From: Anaeramoeba flamelloides
Lineage: Eukaryota; Metamonada; Anaeramoebidae
DNA: 64,000 bases
NCBI GenBank assembly: GCA_027625915.1
Contig: JANTQA010000070.1
Span: 6,763,001-6,827,000, forward strand
Direction of reading: 5' to 3'
The position numbers and the translations under genes are program-made. The stretch's first letter is position 1, and every line of letters starts with the position of its first letter. Below, one piece after another: positions 10,463 through 19,328 of the stretch. The notes below the pieces were generated by a model. That model worked only from the letters and a program-made list of their open reading frames with translations, ran no database searches and was not told where the DNA came from.

Positions 10463-11736
10463 TTAAGGGCTGAGTCATTACTGTTAAAAATAATTTTCCG
10501 AAATGGATTAAAAATAATGTTGTAATTTTTATGAGTGCTTAATAAGAATCAAAAACAAACGAACACGTGAAACACCATGGGTCTCCAAAAATCAACAATC
10601 AAACAAGAGTACATTTTTAGAAAAAAGCACCCACGGGATGCACTCAATTTCCAATTATAATGGTTAAAATATATAATTTTGAAAACAATTGTATTGGTTT
10701 TAAAGTGTGACTCTTTGGCACTTTTTTAGATCTAAAAGATTTTGTTTTTTCAGTTTTTTTCAATTCTCAAATGAGTTATTTTACTCTCAAGAATCTTAAA
10801 AAACCCTTACTCTGTCAAATATAGATAGTTACAATCTAATCACAAATTGGATTAAATCAAATTAAATTGATTGTGTACTTTTAGTAAAAAATTTGTTTAA
10901 AATTGAAGAAATTTAACTTTTTGGAAATATAAAAAAAAAGAAAAAAGTAATTTTTTTTTTAAATTTTGATTTTTATTCAGAATTGATAATTGTTTTAATT
11001 TTTGTTTTTATTTGTTGAATTTTTATAATAGAGAATCCTTTTAATTTTTTTTTTGAATATTTATCATTCAGACAATTAAGACTCATTTTAATACTTTTTT
11101 GTTTTTGAATTGAATTTTTTGAATTGTGGAAACCTTTACACTTTTTTTTTTTAATCGAATTTTAGCCAATGAAATCCTATCAATTTTTTTTTTGTTAAGG
11201 GACTAGTCTCTATTATTTTTTTTCTGACCAAGTTCTAAAAAAGGATTCTTCATCTAGAAATATATTTGTTATTGAAAATAAACAGGGAATTTCAAATCGA
11301 AATAATTAGCAAAAAATTTTATCAATCTCTATTAAATTTAGGTAAAAAAATTTAATATAGATTAGTGTCTTAATTAAATTTTCCGCTATTTCGAAGAGTA
11401 AAAAAGAAAGATAACTATCTAAAAATGGATAAAACAAAAATACACTTCTGAGAATAAGATAAAAAGGCAAGTCAGGGGTTTTCTAGTTATCAGTATTTTC
11501 TTTTTTTTTAATTTTCAAGATGTTATAAAATTTTTGGATTTTTGATTAAAATTACTTTAGATTTTTTCAAACCTTTTTTTGATTGAATTATTCACCAATC
11601 AAAGATATCCTTAAAATTTTTTTTTGTTATTTGAATTTTTTCAATCAAAAGAAGTGCAATTTCACAATGCCCTTTTTAGGTTTCAAGCCACTCCTCAAAT
11701 ATGGAGCAAATCCACGATAAATGACTAGACCCTTAA
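10463..11736 (+). mobile_element. Family B TTAA element, copy B1 (most complete)
   Basis: Bounded by TTAA at 10463-10466 and 11733-11736 inside MITE A2. Ends are TTAAGGGCTGAGTCATTACT and the mirror of TTAAGGGTCTAGTCAT. The left 450 bases match B2, B3, B4 and B5 closely (CAATTTCCAATTATAATGGTT, CTTTGGCAC and TCTGTCAAATATAGA blocks). The right half has imperfect 45-80 base units built on T-run plus GAATTTTT plus CAATGAGATCC. Without the 179-base C1 insertion it is about 1.09 kb. No transposase. TTAA target duplication is typical of piggyBac and also of Sola3 elements. Confidence 0.85.
11195..11373. mobile_element. Family C TTAA MITE, copy C1, nested in B1
   Basis: 179 bases from TTAAGGGACTAGTCTCTATT to the mirror ATATAGATTAGTGTCTTAA, with TTAA at both ends. 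It lies inside B1, making a three-layer nest C1 in B1 in A2. Confidence 0.8.
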
Positions 11737-11823
11737 GGCACAAAAGTTTAAATTTTTTTTTTTTTCCAAATTATTTTACTAGAATCAGAATTTTGTGTCT
11801 TAATTTGGGATTTTTCTTGTACC

Positions 11824-12003
11824 TTAAGAGACTAATCTCTATTAAAATTTTAAACCTAAATTTAAGAGAAATTGAGAAATTTTTTTGCCAATTACTAATG
11901 TTTTGAAAACCGCTGTTTATTTTCAATATTCAATATATTTCAAGATCAGGAATCCTTATTTAGAAATTGGACAAATAAAAAATAATAGAGACTAGTACCT
12001 TAA
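11824..12003. mobile_element. Family C TTAA MITE, copy C2, nested in A2
   Basis: 180 bases bounded by TTAA, with ends GAGACTAATCTCTATT and AATAGAGACTAGTACC. The right half matches the right end of the 939-base copy C3 (GGAATCCTTATTTAGAAATT), so C1 and C2 look like internally deleted forms of C3. A4 shows the unoccupied site as GTGCCTTAAATTTCG. Confidence 0.85.
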
Positions 12004-12162
12004 ATTTCGTTTGAAAGTTTGTGTCTTCGAAGTGGAACTGACTGTCCGTGAAAAGGCACTATACCTCAAATTTCGATTTAAATTCTTTTTGAAGAAAAAT
12101 TTCAAGAAATGCAAACAAGAAAAATATAAAAGTGATGGTTAATTTTATTTACAGACACTTGA

Positions 12163-12946
12163 TCAATTTTCGAATTGGGCAATCCAATCAAGATATTCAG
12201 ATTCCTTTATTTCTCTTTTTTCGATCAACCCAAGTGCGTTTGCAATTCTGACTGCTAAAATGTGCTTACAAAAGAGGTTTTTTTGTCTATTGATTACATT
12301 GTAATGGAAATCAGGACACGAACAATAGTGGTGGGGATATATCAAATAAGCGTCTGTGTTACGAGAGAAACTTTCAAAGCGTACAAAGCATCGTTTGGAT
12401 TTTTCTGTTTCAAACAAAACAACTTTTGGAAGCTTGGTTGAAGAAGAAGAATTTGTTTGAATTGTTTCATTGTTCAGGTCTCCTTTTAAAAATTTTTGTT
12501 CTAATTTTTTTTGGTTTTTGTTTGTTTCGAGGGTATCAACTATCTCAATTGCACTTTCTAACACGTTTGGAAAGAAAAATTTTAAACTCAACAAGAACTC
12601 ATTGTTTACTTTTGTTTATATGTTTTAAATTTTGAAACCAAGGTTGAGAAAAAAATTTTTGAAAAGCAAAAGAATGAAAAAGAAAACTGAATCGTAAAGG
12701 ATTAAGGAAATGAAAAAGAGAAAAAGAACGAAAAGGAAAAGGAAAAGGAAAAGGAAAAGGAAAAAGGAAAAGTTAAAGGAAAAGAAATAGAAAAAGAAAA
12801 AGGAAAATAAAAAGAAAAAGAAAAAGAAAAAGAAAAAGAAATAGAAAGGATTTAGAAAGTGATCAAATTTTGAAGGGACAATTACCTTTTTTTGTTTTTT
12901 CAAACTTTTCAAAGATTACGTCAACAATTTCGAGCCTTTTTTGCAT
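12163..12946 (-). CDS. ZSWIM7: SWIM zinc-finger protein, ZSWIM7/SWS1 family
   Basis: Two exons: 12886-12946 (start ATG at 12946) and 12163-12608, split in phase 1 by a 277-base GT-AG intron, giving 168 residues. The N-terminal part (EFLLSLKFFFPNVLESAIEI) matches the conserved LLSLKFLF block of human ZSWIM7. Residues near 120-145 form the SWIM finger, CSC-x15-CKH, with both Cys, the third Cys and His present. In yeast and animals the family partners a RAD51 paralogue (Shu complex or SWSAP1) in homologous recombination; that role here is inferred. A Ser/Thr/Asn/Lys-rich insertion of about 30 residues precedes the finger. The human protein is about 140 residues, so length fits. An extra upstream exon cannot be excluded. 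No partner gene lies nearby. Confidence 0.85.
12720..12846. repeat. Purine tract in the ZSWIM7 intron
   Basis: Tandem GAAAAG and GAAAAA units fill half the intron. The tract resembles the coding repeat in AVL9 that gives Lys-Glu runs, but here it is non-coding. Confidence 0.85.
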
Positions 12947-13227
12947 CAGAGTTATACAAAGTAACCAAAAAATAAATAAAAGCCAAATAAAAAAAGTATT
13001 TTCTGAAAAAATGAATTTTTTCCAAATTAAGGGACATTTAAATAGATTTTTTTTTTGTTTATAATTCGAAGACTGTTTTTACTTTCTTTCAAGGGCCGGT
13101 TATTTATTTTCACAAATATTAAAGATTATAACTTATCGTTAATTTTATTTTTTTCATTTTAGTTTCTCGGTCAAGATCAGTTTTTGTAAAACTTGTCAGA
13201 AGAATATTTTTACTTTTTATAGTTGAT

Positions 13228-13435
13228 TTAAGGACGATCGAAAACAAATCTACTGTTAGGATCATACAATATGATTCAAAACATTATGGAAATATGTTTT
13301 TTATCTCTTGAGATCAAGAAGAACTATGGAATTTTTACCCATCAAGTTGTGTTTTCAAAACCAACATATAACTCTTCTTCTAATCCAAGTATTTTGGGTT
13401 CTCCAATAGAAAGTCTTTGAAAAAATCAAGTTTTA
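13228..13435 (+). mobile_element. Family J TTAA element, left part, copy J1
   Basis: Starts TTAAGGACGATCG, then TTATCTCTTGAGATCAAGAAG about 80 bases in, as in J2 (48731) and, inverted, the right side of J3 (59548). A similar tail, TTTGAAAAAATCAAG, is shared with J2. The right end was not identified. Confidence 0.55.
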
Positions 13436-13704
13436 TTGATAAGGCTAATGTTTTTGATTTTTTGTTGACCCTTAATTTATAAACATCTTAAAATCAAATA
13501 AAAGACCATTTCAAAGTAATTCACCAAATTCTGTGATTCGATCTTTTAGAATCTTTATTTTGGATATTTGGATTTATTTCAAAAGTAACAAGATTTTTTT
13601 TATCAGTCTTTCAAATATTAAATTTTTTTAAAAAAACCTATGTCAAAATGTAAAATTATGTGATAGCCGAAAACCAAAGATTTTTTTTTTTTTTGGATTT
13701 TGAA

Positions 13705-13846
13705 AAGAAACAAAAAAGTCAATTTCGAGTCTGTTAAATTTCACAGTGGGTTTGGAGCGGATGTAAGGCTTATGAAACTTTCGAACACTTCAAAGAAAAC
13801 TGAACAGTTTAAACAGATAAATAATGTGATCTACAGAAGTTAGATT
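13705..13846 (+). CDS. Short coding-like frame, possible exon
   Basis: After a T16 tract and an AAG, the plus strand is open for 47 codons (KRNKKVNFESVKFHSGFGAD, then VRLMKLSNTSKKTEQFKQIN and NVIYRS) up to TAG. Residue use is balanced and base composition is less A/T-rich than on either side, which is why I list it. No family recognised, no donor at its end, and no neighbouring exon found. It could be a gene fragment. Confidence 0.18.
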
Positions 13847-14120
13847 TTTATATTAAGATTGTTTAAAATGATTGTAATTTTTTCAATGCTAGAAAATCCT
13901 GAATATTTTTCCTCTTTCTTTTTCACATTTCTTAATACAGGTTTTAGAGTTCACTTATCTCCAAATTTCTTCTGAATTTATCTTATAAAAATTTATTATA
14001 ATCATTTTTTGATTCAAATTAAGTAGTTCGTTGTTCATTCTTTAATAATTTAAAGGGGATTGGTTTAAAACTTGTTTAGTCAATTTGAAAAATTTCCAAG
14101 ATAGTCCTAACAATGTTCTT

Positions 14121-15310
14121 TTAAGTGACTAGTAACTCTTATTTATTTTTACCCCCCAACGATAATTGGGTAATTATTTGCAGAAGGATACAATTAAACT
14201 GGATATTGTATCCACCTTTATCAAAAATAGAGAGATGAATAATCATTTTTAAAAGAAGATTTCATTTTTTCTAATGAAATTATAATTCAAAAGATCAGGA
14301 TCCTTTTTTATTTGGATTTTTGCATCAAATTCGAAAAATGAAAATTTACCAAAATTTTAAATTTTGAAGAAAATCCTACCCTTATAAATTTTATAGAGCT
14401 TTAATGAACAAATAAACTTAAACCTTAATCCTTTTTTAAAAATACAATAAAAATAAATCAAACATTGAATCCATTAAGATCTAAAAAAAATGATCATTTA
14501 TTTTATTCACAAATATTTATTACTTTTCTTGAAATACAAAGATTAGGTATTATTCTTTTCCAAATACCCATAGGTATAAACATGGAACTATTAATATTAA
14601 AAGCAGTTATTTGATCATATTTATAATTATTTGATTTGGAATATTGATTTGAATTCATTTTATTGTTTTGAAAATCTTTTAAATAATGAGAAATAATGGA
14701 AAATTCTATTGATACATTGAATCTTTGTGTTATTAATAATCCAATGAAATATTGAAAATTGAGTTATTAATTATTGATTTATAAATAATCAAATTTAAAA
14801 AGTATTTCTTTTGATTATAAGCTGAAATTTTCAGGGTTTTAGAATAGTATTTTGGGAGAATTTTCAATTTGATATTTTGATTTTTTTTTTGAAATTTTTT
14901 GAAATGATAAAAAGAAAAATTTTGGTTTGTACTCTTCTTTTAATCAAAAAATAATATATTTTTCAGATTTATAATAATTATTCTAATTGTTTTGAAATTA
15001 AGTAAATTTTTTCGACTAGGTTATTTTTGAACTTATTGGTTTCATTTTTTTAAGTGTATTTTGTTTCACTTCATTTAAAGTCATTAAGATTTCTTTCTTT
15101 TTTCAAAGAAAATAATTTTTTTAAAATCATTCAGAAATAGTTTGAATTTTGAACGTTTCAAAAATTATGAAAAATGTATTAGATTTTAAAAAAACATAAA
15201 TCATTAATTTTGGGGAATAGCTTTATAAGTAAGTCAGGTTTTTGTAATAGTCAGATTTTTACTTTATTTTGTTCATGAATTTCAATGTGTGGTAAAATGT
15301 AGTTTGAATT
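14121..15310 (+). mobile_element. Family D TTAA element, copy D1
   Basis: Starts TTAAGTGACTAGTAACTC. It is co-linear with D2 (37158-38392) for about 1.2 kb, for example GGATACAATTAA, GATCATTTATTTTATTCACA and GGAACTATTA blocks. The right end expected from D2 is missing where it meets M2. No frame longer than background. Confidence 0.75.
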
Positions 15311-15312
15311 TA

Positions 15313-15770
15313 CAGTGATCAAAATAATACCGGTACAAAGACTATAATCTGTGTTTCAAAATATTAGCAGTGTTTTTTTCTACTTGTACCAACGTAACAT
15401 CCAATTCACTGTCAAATATTATACCCAAGTTCCAATCAATTTTGAAAGTAAAGACCTGGTTATTTTAATTAAAATTCAAATTATTCATGCAAATAATTGA
15501 AAATTTTCCATAATATTCTCAATTTTTCCGAATTTCTTTGTATTTTTGATTACACAAATTTTCTTAAAAATTTCCTCTATTTTTTTGAGATAAATTTTCC
15601 TAATTTGATCCTTCATTTTTAGAATTTCTTTTTAAATAATAGAACTTTAAGAAACCCATACCATGTTTTTTTGGGGTTTATTGTCAGTTTGTTTGATTGG
15701 TTAATGTATAGGTCTTCTATAACAAAAAAATATCCTTTTTATTCTGAGACATACATTAAATCTTTTTGAA
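15313..15770 (-). mobile_element. Family M repeat, copy M2
   Basis: The reverse complement of M1. It begins with TACAGTGATCAAAATAATAC, a sequence typical of Tc1/mariner inverted ends; the first bases also occur at about 10221. It abuts D1 on the left and E1 on the right. Confidence 0.6.
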
Positions 15771-15794
15771 CGCTTTATTTTGACTACAATACTC

Positions 15795-16297
15795 TTAAGG
15801 ATTATTCGATATTTTATTCCCAGTGACTATTTCTTTTATACCCATAACACAAATTATGAACTCAAAAGAATGTTGAGTTTATAGATCTTTGTTAAAATGT
15901 AAAATTTAGGTTTTTTTGAGGAAGGTAAAAAAAATTTACTTTCCAAATCCAAAATTTTTCACTCAAAATTTTCGACTTTCAAAATGATATTGGGAAAATA
16001 TCACTCCACTTTATATTGAAGTATGTTAGAGTTGGTGGTGAGTGTAGCCACCCATTTGAAAAGAAAGTGGAGTGACATTTTCTCAATATCAAAAAAAATA
16101 GCTTTTTCTTTTTGCCTTGTTTTGTTGGGATTTTTTGAAAAGTTTTTGGATCAATAAATGATTTTTGTCAAAATCTTAAATTGCTAAAAATTGACAATAT
16201 TTAACTTTTCCCCAATTCACTATATTTTAAAGGTCATAATCTATTTACTACTTTGTATTTCAATGCTCACAGAGCATAAAATTCAGATAGTCCTTAA
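15795..16297 (+). mobile_element. Family E TTAA element, copy E1
   Basis: 503 bases bounded by TTAA at both ends. Ends are TTAAGGATTATTCGATATTT and the mirror of TTAAGGACTATCTGAATTTT. Its centre holds an inverted repeat (15986-16012 and 16064-16090) with GTGGAGTGACATTTTC in the right arm. E2 at 50777-51279 is the same length and closely similar in the opposite orientation. Confidence 0.9.
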
Positions 16298-16332
16298 ATT
16301 TATAGGACAATTTTTTTTAGTTTATACACCGC

Positions 16333-17096
16333 TTAAGGGATTAGCGTCTACCAAGGAGAAGCCTATGAACAAAGTATGTTGTTATTGGACCTAACCACAT
16401 TCATGCTACATATTTCCAATGTCTCTAAAAAATCGATTAGTCAAGTAGTAATATTTGTTGATCTCATCAATTAAAAATGATCTTTGTATTAGTAAAAAAC
16501 CTCAACAATTTTAAAATAAAATCTTCATTTCGCCATAAATTTAAAGGTTGAATTATCAATATTCAGACTACAGAGTGACAAAATATCTTTCTTAAATTTG
16601 TAGCGAAATGTAGATTAGTTGCTAAAAAATTCGTTTCTTTTATTAAAAATTAAATAATTAATGAATAAATTTTTTTGACTTATTATTTCTCAAATCATGA
16701 AAAATATATTGATGCTACAAGTATCTTTATCAAAATGTAAACAAAACTAATCAGTTTTTGTGCTTTTATGTTGATGATTATTGAGTTAATCTTTGAAATT
16801 AAAAAATTGAAAAAATAGTTACTTTTTGGAAGTTCTAAATCTAAATTATCAAATACCAGAATACTGAATTTTAGGTTTCTATTTTTAGATTTGGAAAAGG
16901 AATTAAAAAAATTTTTTTAAAATGAAACTTTTTTAATAGTGATCCTTAGTAAAAAATGTAATAATTTATTGTGCAATAAGATTTATAATAGATTGTTTAG
17001 AGCTATTTGAGACATGAAGCATCACTAATATCATTAATCACCCAATTACAACATACTTTAATTAGAAAGAAATCTAGGGTGACACTAATCCCTTAA
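16333..17096. mobile_element. Family R TTAA element, copy R1
   Basis: 764 bases with TTAA at both ends and inverted repeats of about 55 bases: TTAAGGGATTAGCGTCTACC on the left, TTAAGGGATTAGTGTCACCC on the right read inward, both continuing to AAAGTATGTTGT and ATTGG. No coding frame. A diverged partial copy is at 22805-23115. Confidence 0.85.
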
Positions 17097-17284
17097 TACA
17101 AAAAAACCTTCACAAATAAAATAAACAATCACCAATCCCCTACTTTGAAAGTTAAAAAACAATACAACACAATTTAAATATATCAGATTCACAAATAGTC
17201 CTCTTTATCTTTGACAATATTTTTATGTCAAACTAAATTATTTTATTATCTTTTTTTTTAACAATCAAAAAATTTCCTGATAAT

Positions 17285-17491
17285 TCCAAAATAAAAAGAT
17301 CAAAATTTTCATTCAGCTTTCCAAAAGAAAAATCTCTCAAAGAATCTAAAATAAATCATCAAAGTACTCAATTCTAAAAAGGGGTAAATTTAAGCTTGCT
17401 TTTCAGAATTAAAAAATTGTAATGATATATGTTTATTAACTTTGTTTTTAAGAAAGTGGAATGAAAATTTTGAACCATTTATTTTGAAACA
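17285..17491. mobile_element. Family N foldback MITE, copy N2
   Basis: Arms AAAATAAAAAGATCAAAATT and the mirror AATTTTGAACCATTTATTTT enclose about 130 bases. Same layout as N1. Confidence 0.6.
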
Positions 17492-17688
17492 AATTGTATT
17501 AATATGTTTTTAATACAAAACTTTTATTTGCTTTTTGAAAATCATTTTTTAAAAATTACTTTATCTTTGACATCTTATTTTTTTTTTATTTTCAATTTTT
17601 TTTTTTTTTTTTTTTCCTTTTTTTTTCTTTTTTTTCCTTTTGTTTTAAATTATTTTTTTTTTTGTTCGATGAAGATCCCTAACAATTA

Positions 17689-18947
17689 TGACAAGCATTT
17701 AACCAAGTACCACCTTGCGGACGTCATTGTTTCTGAGAACAATTAAAACAAATTTAATTTTTTGCTTATTTTTAATTGATCTTGCTTTATTTTTTTTTTT
17801 TTTTTTTTCTTTTCTTTTTTGTTTTTGTTTTTGATTTTTACACAATTGTTAGGATTAGGAAATGATTAAAGAAACTTTTTAGGATTCTTCTAACAGAGTA
17901 ATTTCTATGAAGACTTTCACACATGAGCTTCTGATCCAAATATCCTTAATAATTGATTTTCTTTGTGATTATTTTTAATAAGATTTTTGTGTGTTGTTAA
18001 AGGTTTTTTGCTTTTCATTCATCTTATTTTTTTTTTTTTTTTTTTTAATAAATTCCAAAAGAAACAAAAGATTAAATTCTTTTCCTAAAAAATACTTGAC
18101 AAAAAGAATTGTTTGTGATTATTAAACAATTCTTACTGTTTGATTCTTGTTGTTTCAAAAACAGTTTTTAAAGACTTGATTGAGTTTGAATAATAAATAG
18201 CAATTAATTTTGGATTCGACTTTATTTTCCGAATATCCTTTTGCAAATAGAAATTTTAAAGAAAAAGATTGTTATTTCTACTCTCTTTTAATTTTTCCGT
18301 CTTTTTTTTGTGTTTCTCATTGATGAAACTAGAATCAAGAACGAAACAAAGATTTCAAAATAGAAATTGGAAATAATCTTCTTCAATTTTATTTCATTTA
18401 AATTTCAGATACAAACAAAGCGATCAAATACCAACCAATAGAGTTAACCTTTGCTTTTTTTTTTATTTTCTAGGTTATTTATAAGACCTAAACAACACTC
18501 TCAATAAAAGAAATACTCAAGACAAAAATGGTAAAGGTGAAACTAGCCCGAAAAACACTACAATAATTTTTTTGGGGAAGAATTTTTCAAACCAATCAAG
18601 ACAGTTCCTAATTCATTGAAGAAAACGAAAAACAAGAAGTCTTCTTAACAAATTTCTTTTATCACACAATTTATATTCCTAAAAAATCCATAAAACATGA
18701 GTGTGCCACAAGAGCAAACAACTCGAAAAGTTCTTTTCATTTGTTTGATTTCAAAACATCACCAAAACTCAATATACAAATTATAACTTTTGATGTTATA
18801 TTTATTAAGAAAACTGGGTACAAACGAGTGTATCTTTATTACCAAGCGCACAAATATTTGATCTATTCCACTATTTTGAGACACAAAAGAAACTTAAAAC
18901 ACTTAAACTCCTTCCTGAAAGACTATTTTTTAATCAATTTTAGGTAA
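17689..18947 (+). CDS. Possible small-exon gene, unassembled
   Basis: Several short plus-strand stretches here look coding. Near 17672-17746 there are 25 codons ending KYHLADVIVSENN. Near 17890-17980 there is a stretch with VISMKTFTHELL. After a TTTCAG at about 18407 comes TNKAIKYQPIELTFA. At 18696 there are 28 codons from MSVPQEQTTRKVLFICL. Finally 18741-18947, ending at a GTAATT, contains QAHKYLIYSTILRHKRN. The last and first pieces faintly recall the LADV...AHK pattern of BTB domains, but I could not join them in frame and do not claim it. It may be upstream exons of another gene, decayed coding DNA, or chance. AVL9 begins 380 bases downstream on the same strand. Confidence 0.2.
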
Positions 18948-19328
18948 TTTTTTTACTCAAAAAGATTGGCTGTGTTTTGATTTGATCTGGACATATGACG
19001 AATATTGGTGACAAAGTTTTAACTGGGAATGGACTTTATTCAGAAAGGTGTCTTTTTTTTTGCTTCAATTCTTTGAATTTAAAAGAGTATTCAAATTATT
19101 CTTTTTTTTGACAAAGTATGTTTTACTCTATAAATTTGGTTCTTTTAAAAGTGACAGAAATTTGTTTCACATTCTCTAATAGAAACAAACAATCAAACTG
19201 ACCATTATAAAATCTTGTCTTCAATGATTTCTGTGATAATCCCATTTCTAAATGTAAAAATGGAATAAACATTTTTCCCGCTTTCTTCTTTTTTAATCAG
19301 AATTTTCAAAAATTAATTGTTTGGATTA

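Larger units (their letters stand above)
10395..12046. mobile_element. Family A MITE, copy A2, split by two TTAA insertions
   Basis: The MITE survives as three pieces: 10395-10466, 11737-11827 and 12004-12046. Joined at their TTAA sites they give about 206 bases in the order of A4 (199 bases). B1 sits in the first gap and C2 in the second. Outer ends are TACAGTCAATTCC and GGAACTGACTGTC, so the right TA is lost. This copy predates both insertions. Confidence 0.85.

Noticed and set aside
12625-12912. 95-codon minus frame, almost all Phe
   Set aside because: It reads through the purine tract in the ZSWIM7 intron; only its first codons belong to exon 1, in another frame.
18696-18782. Possible start of a low-molecular-weight tyrosine phosphatase (TTRKVLFICL)
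   Set aside because: The catalytic GNICRSP block that must follow is not found downstream in any frame.
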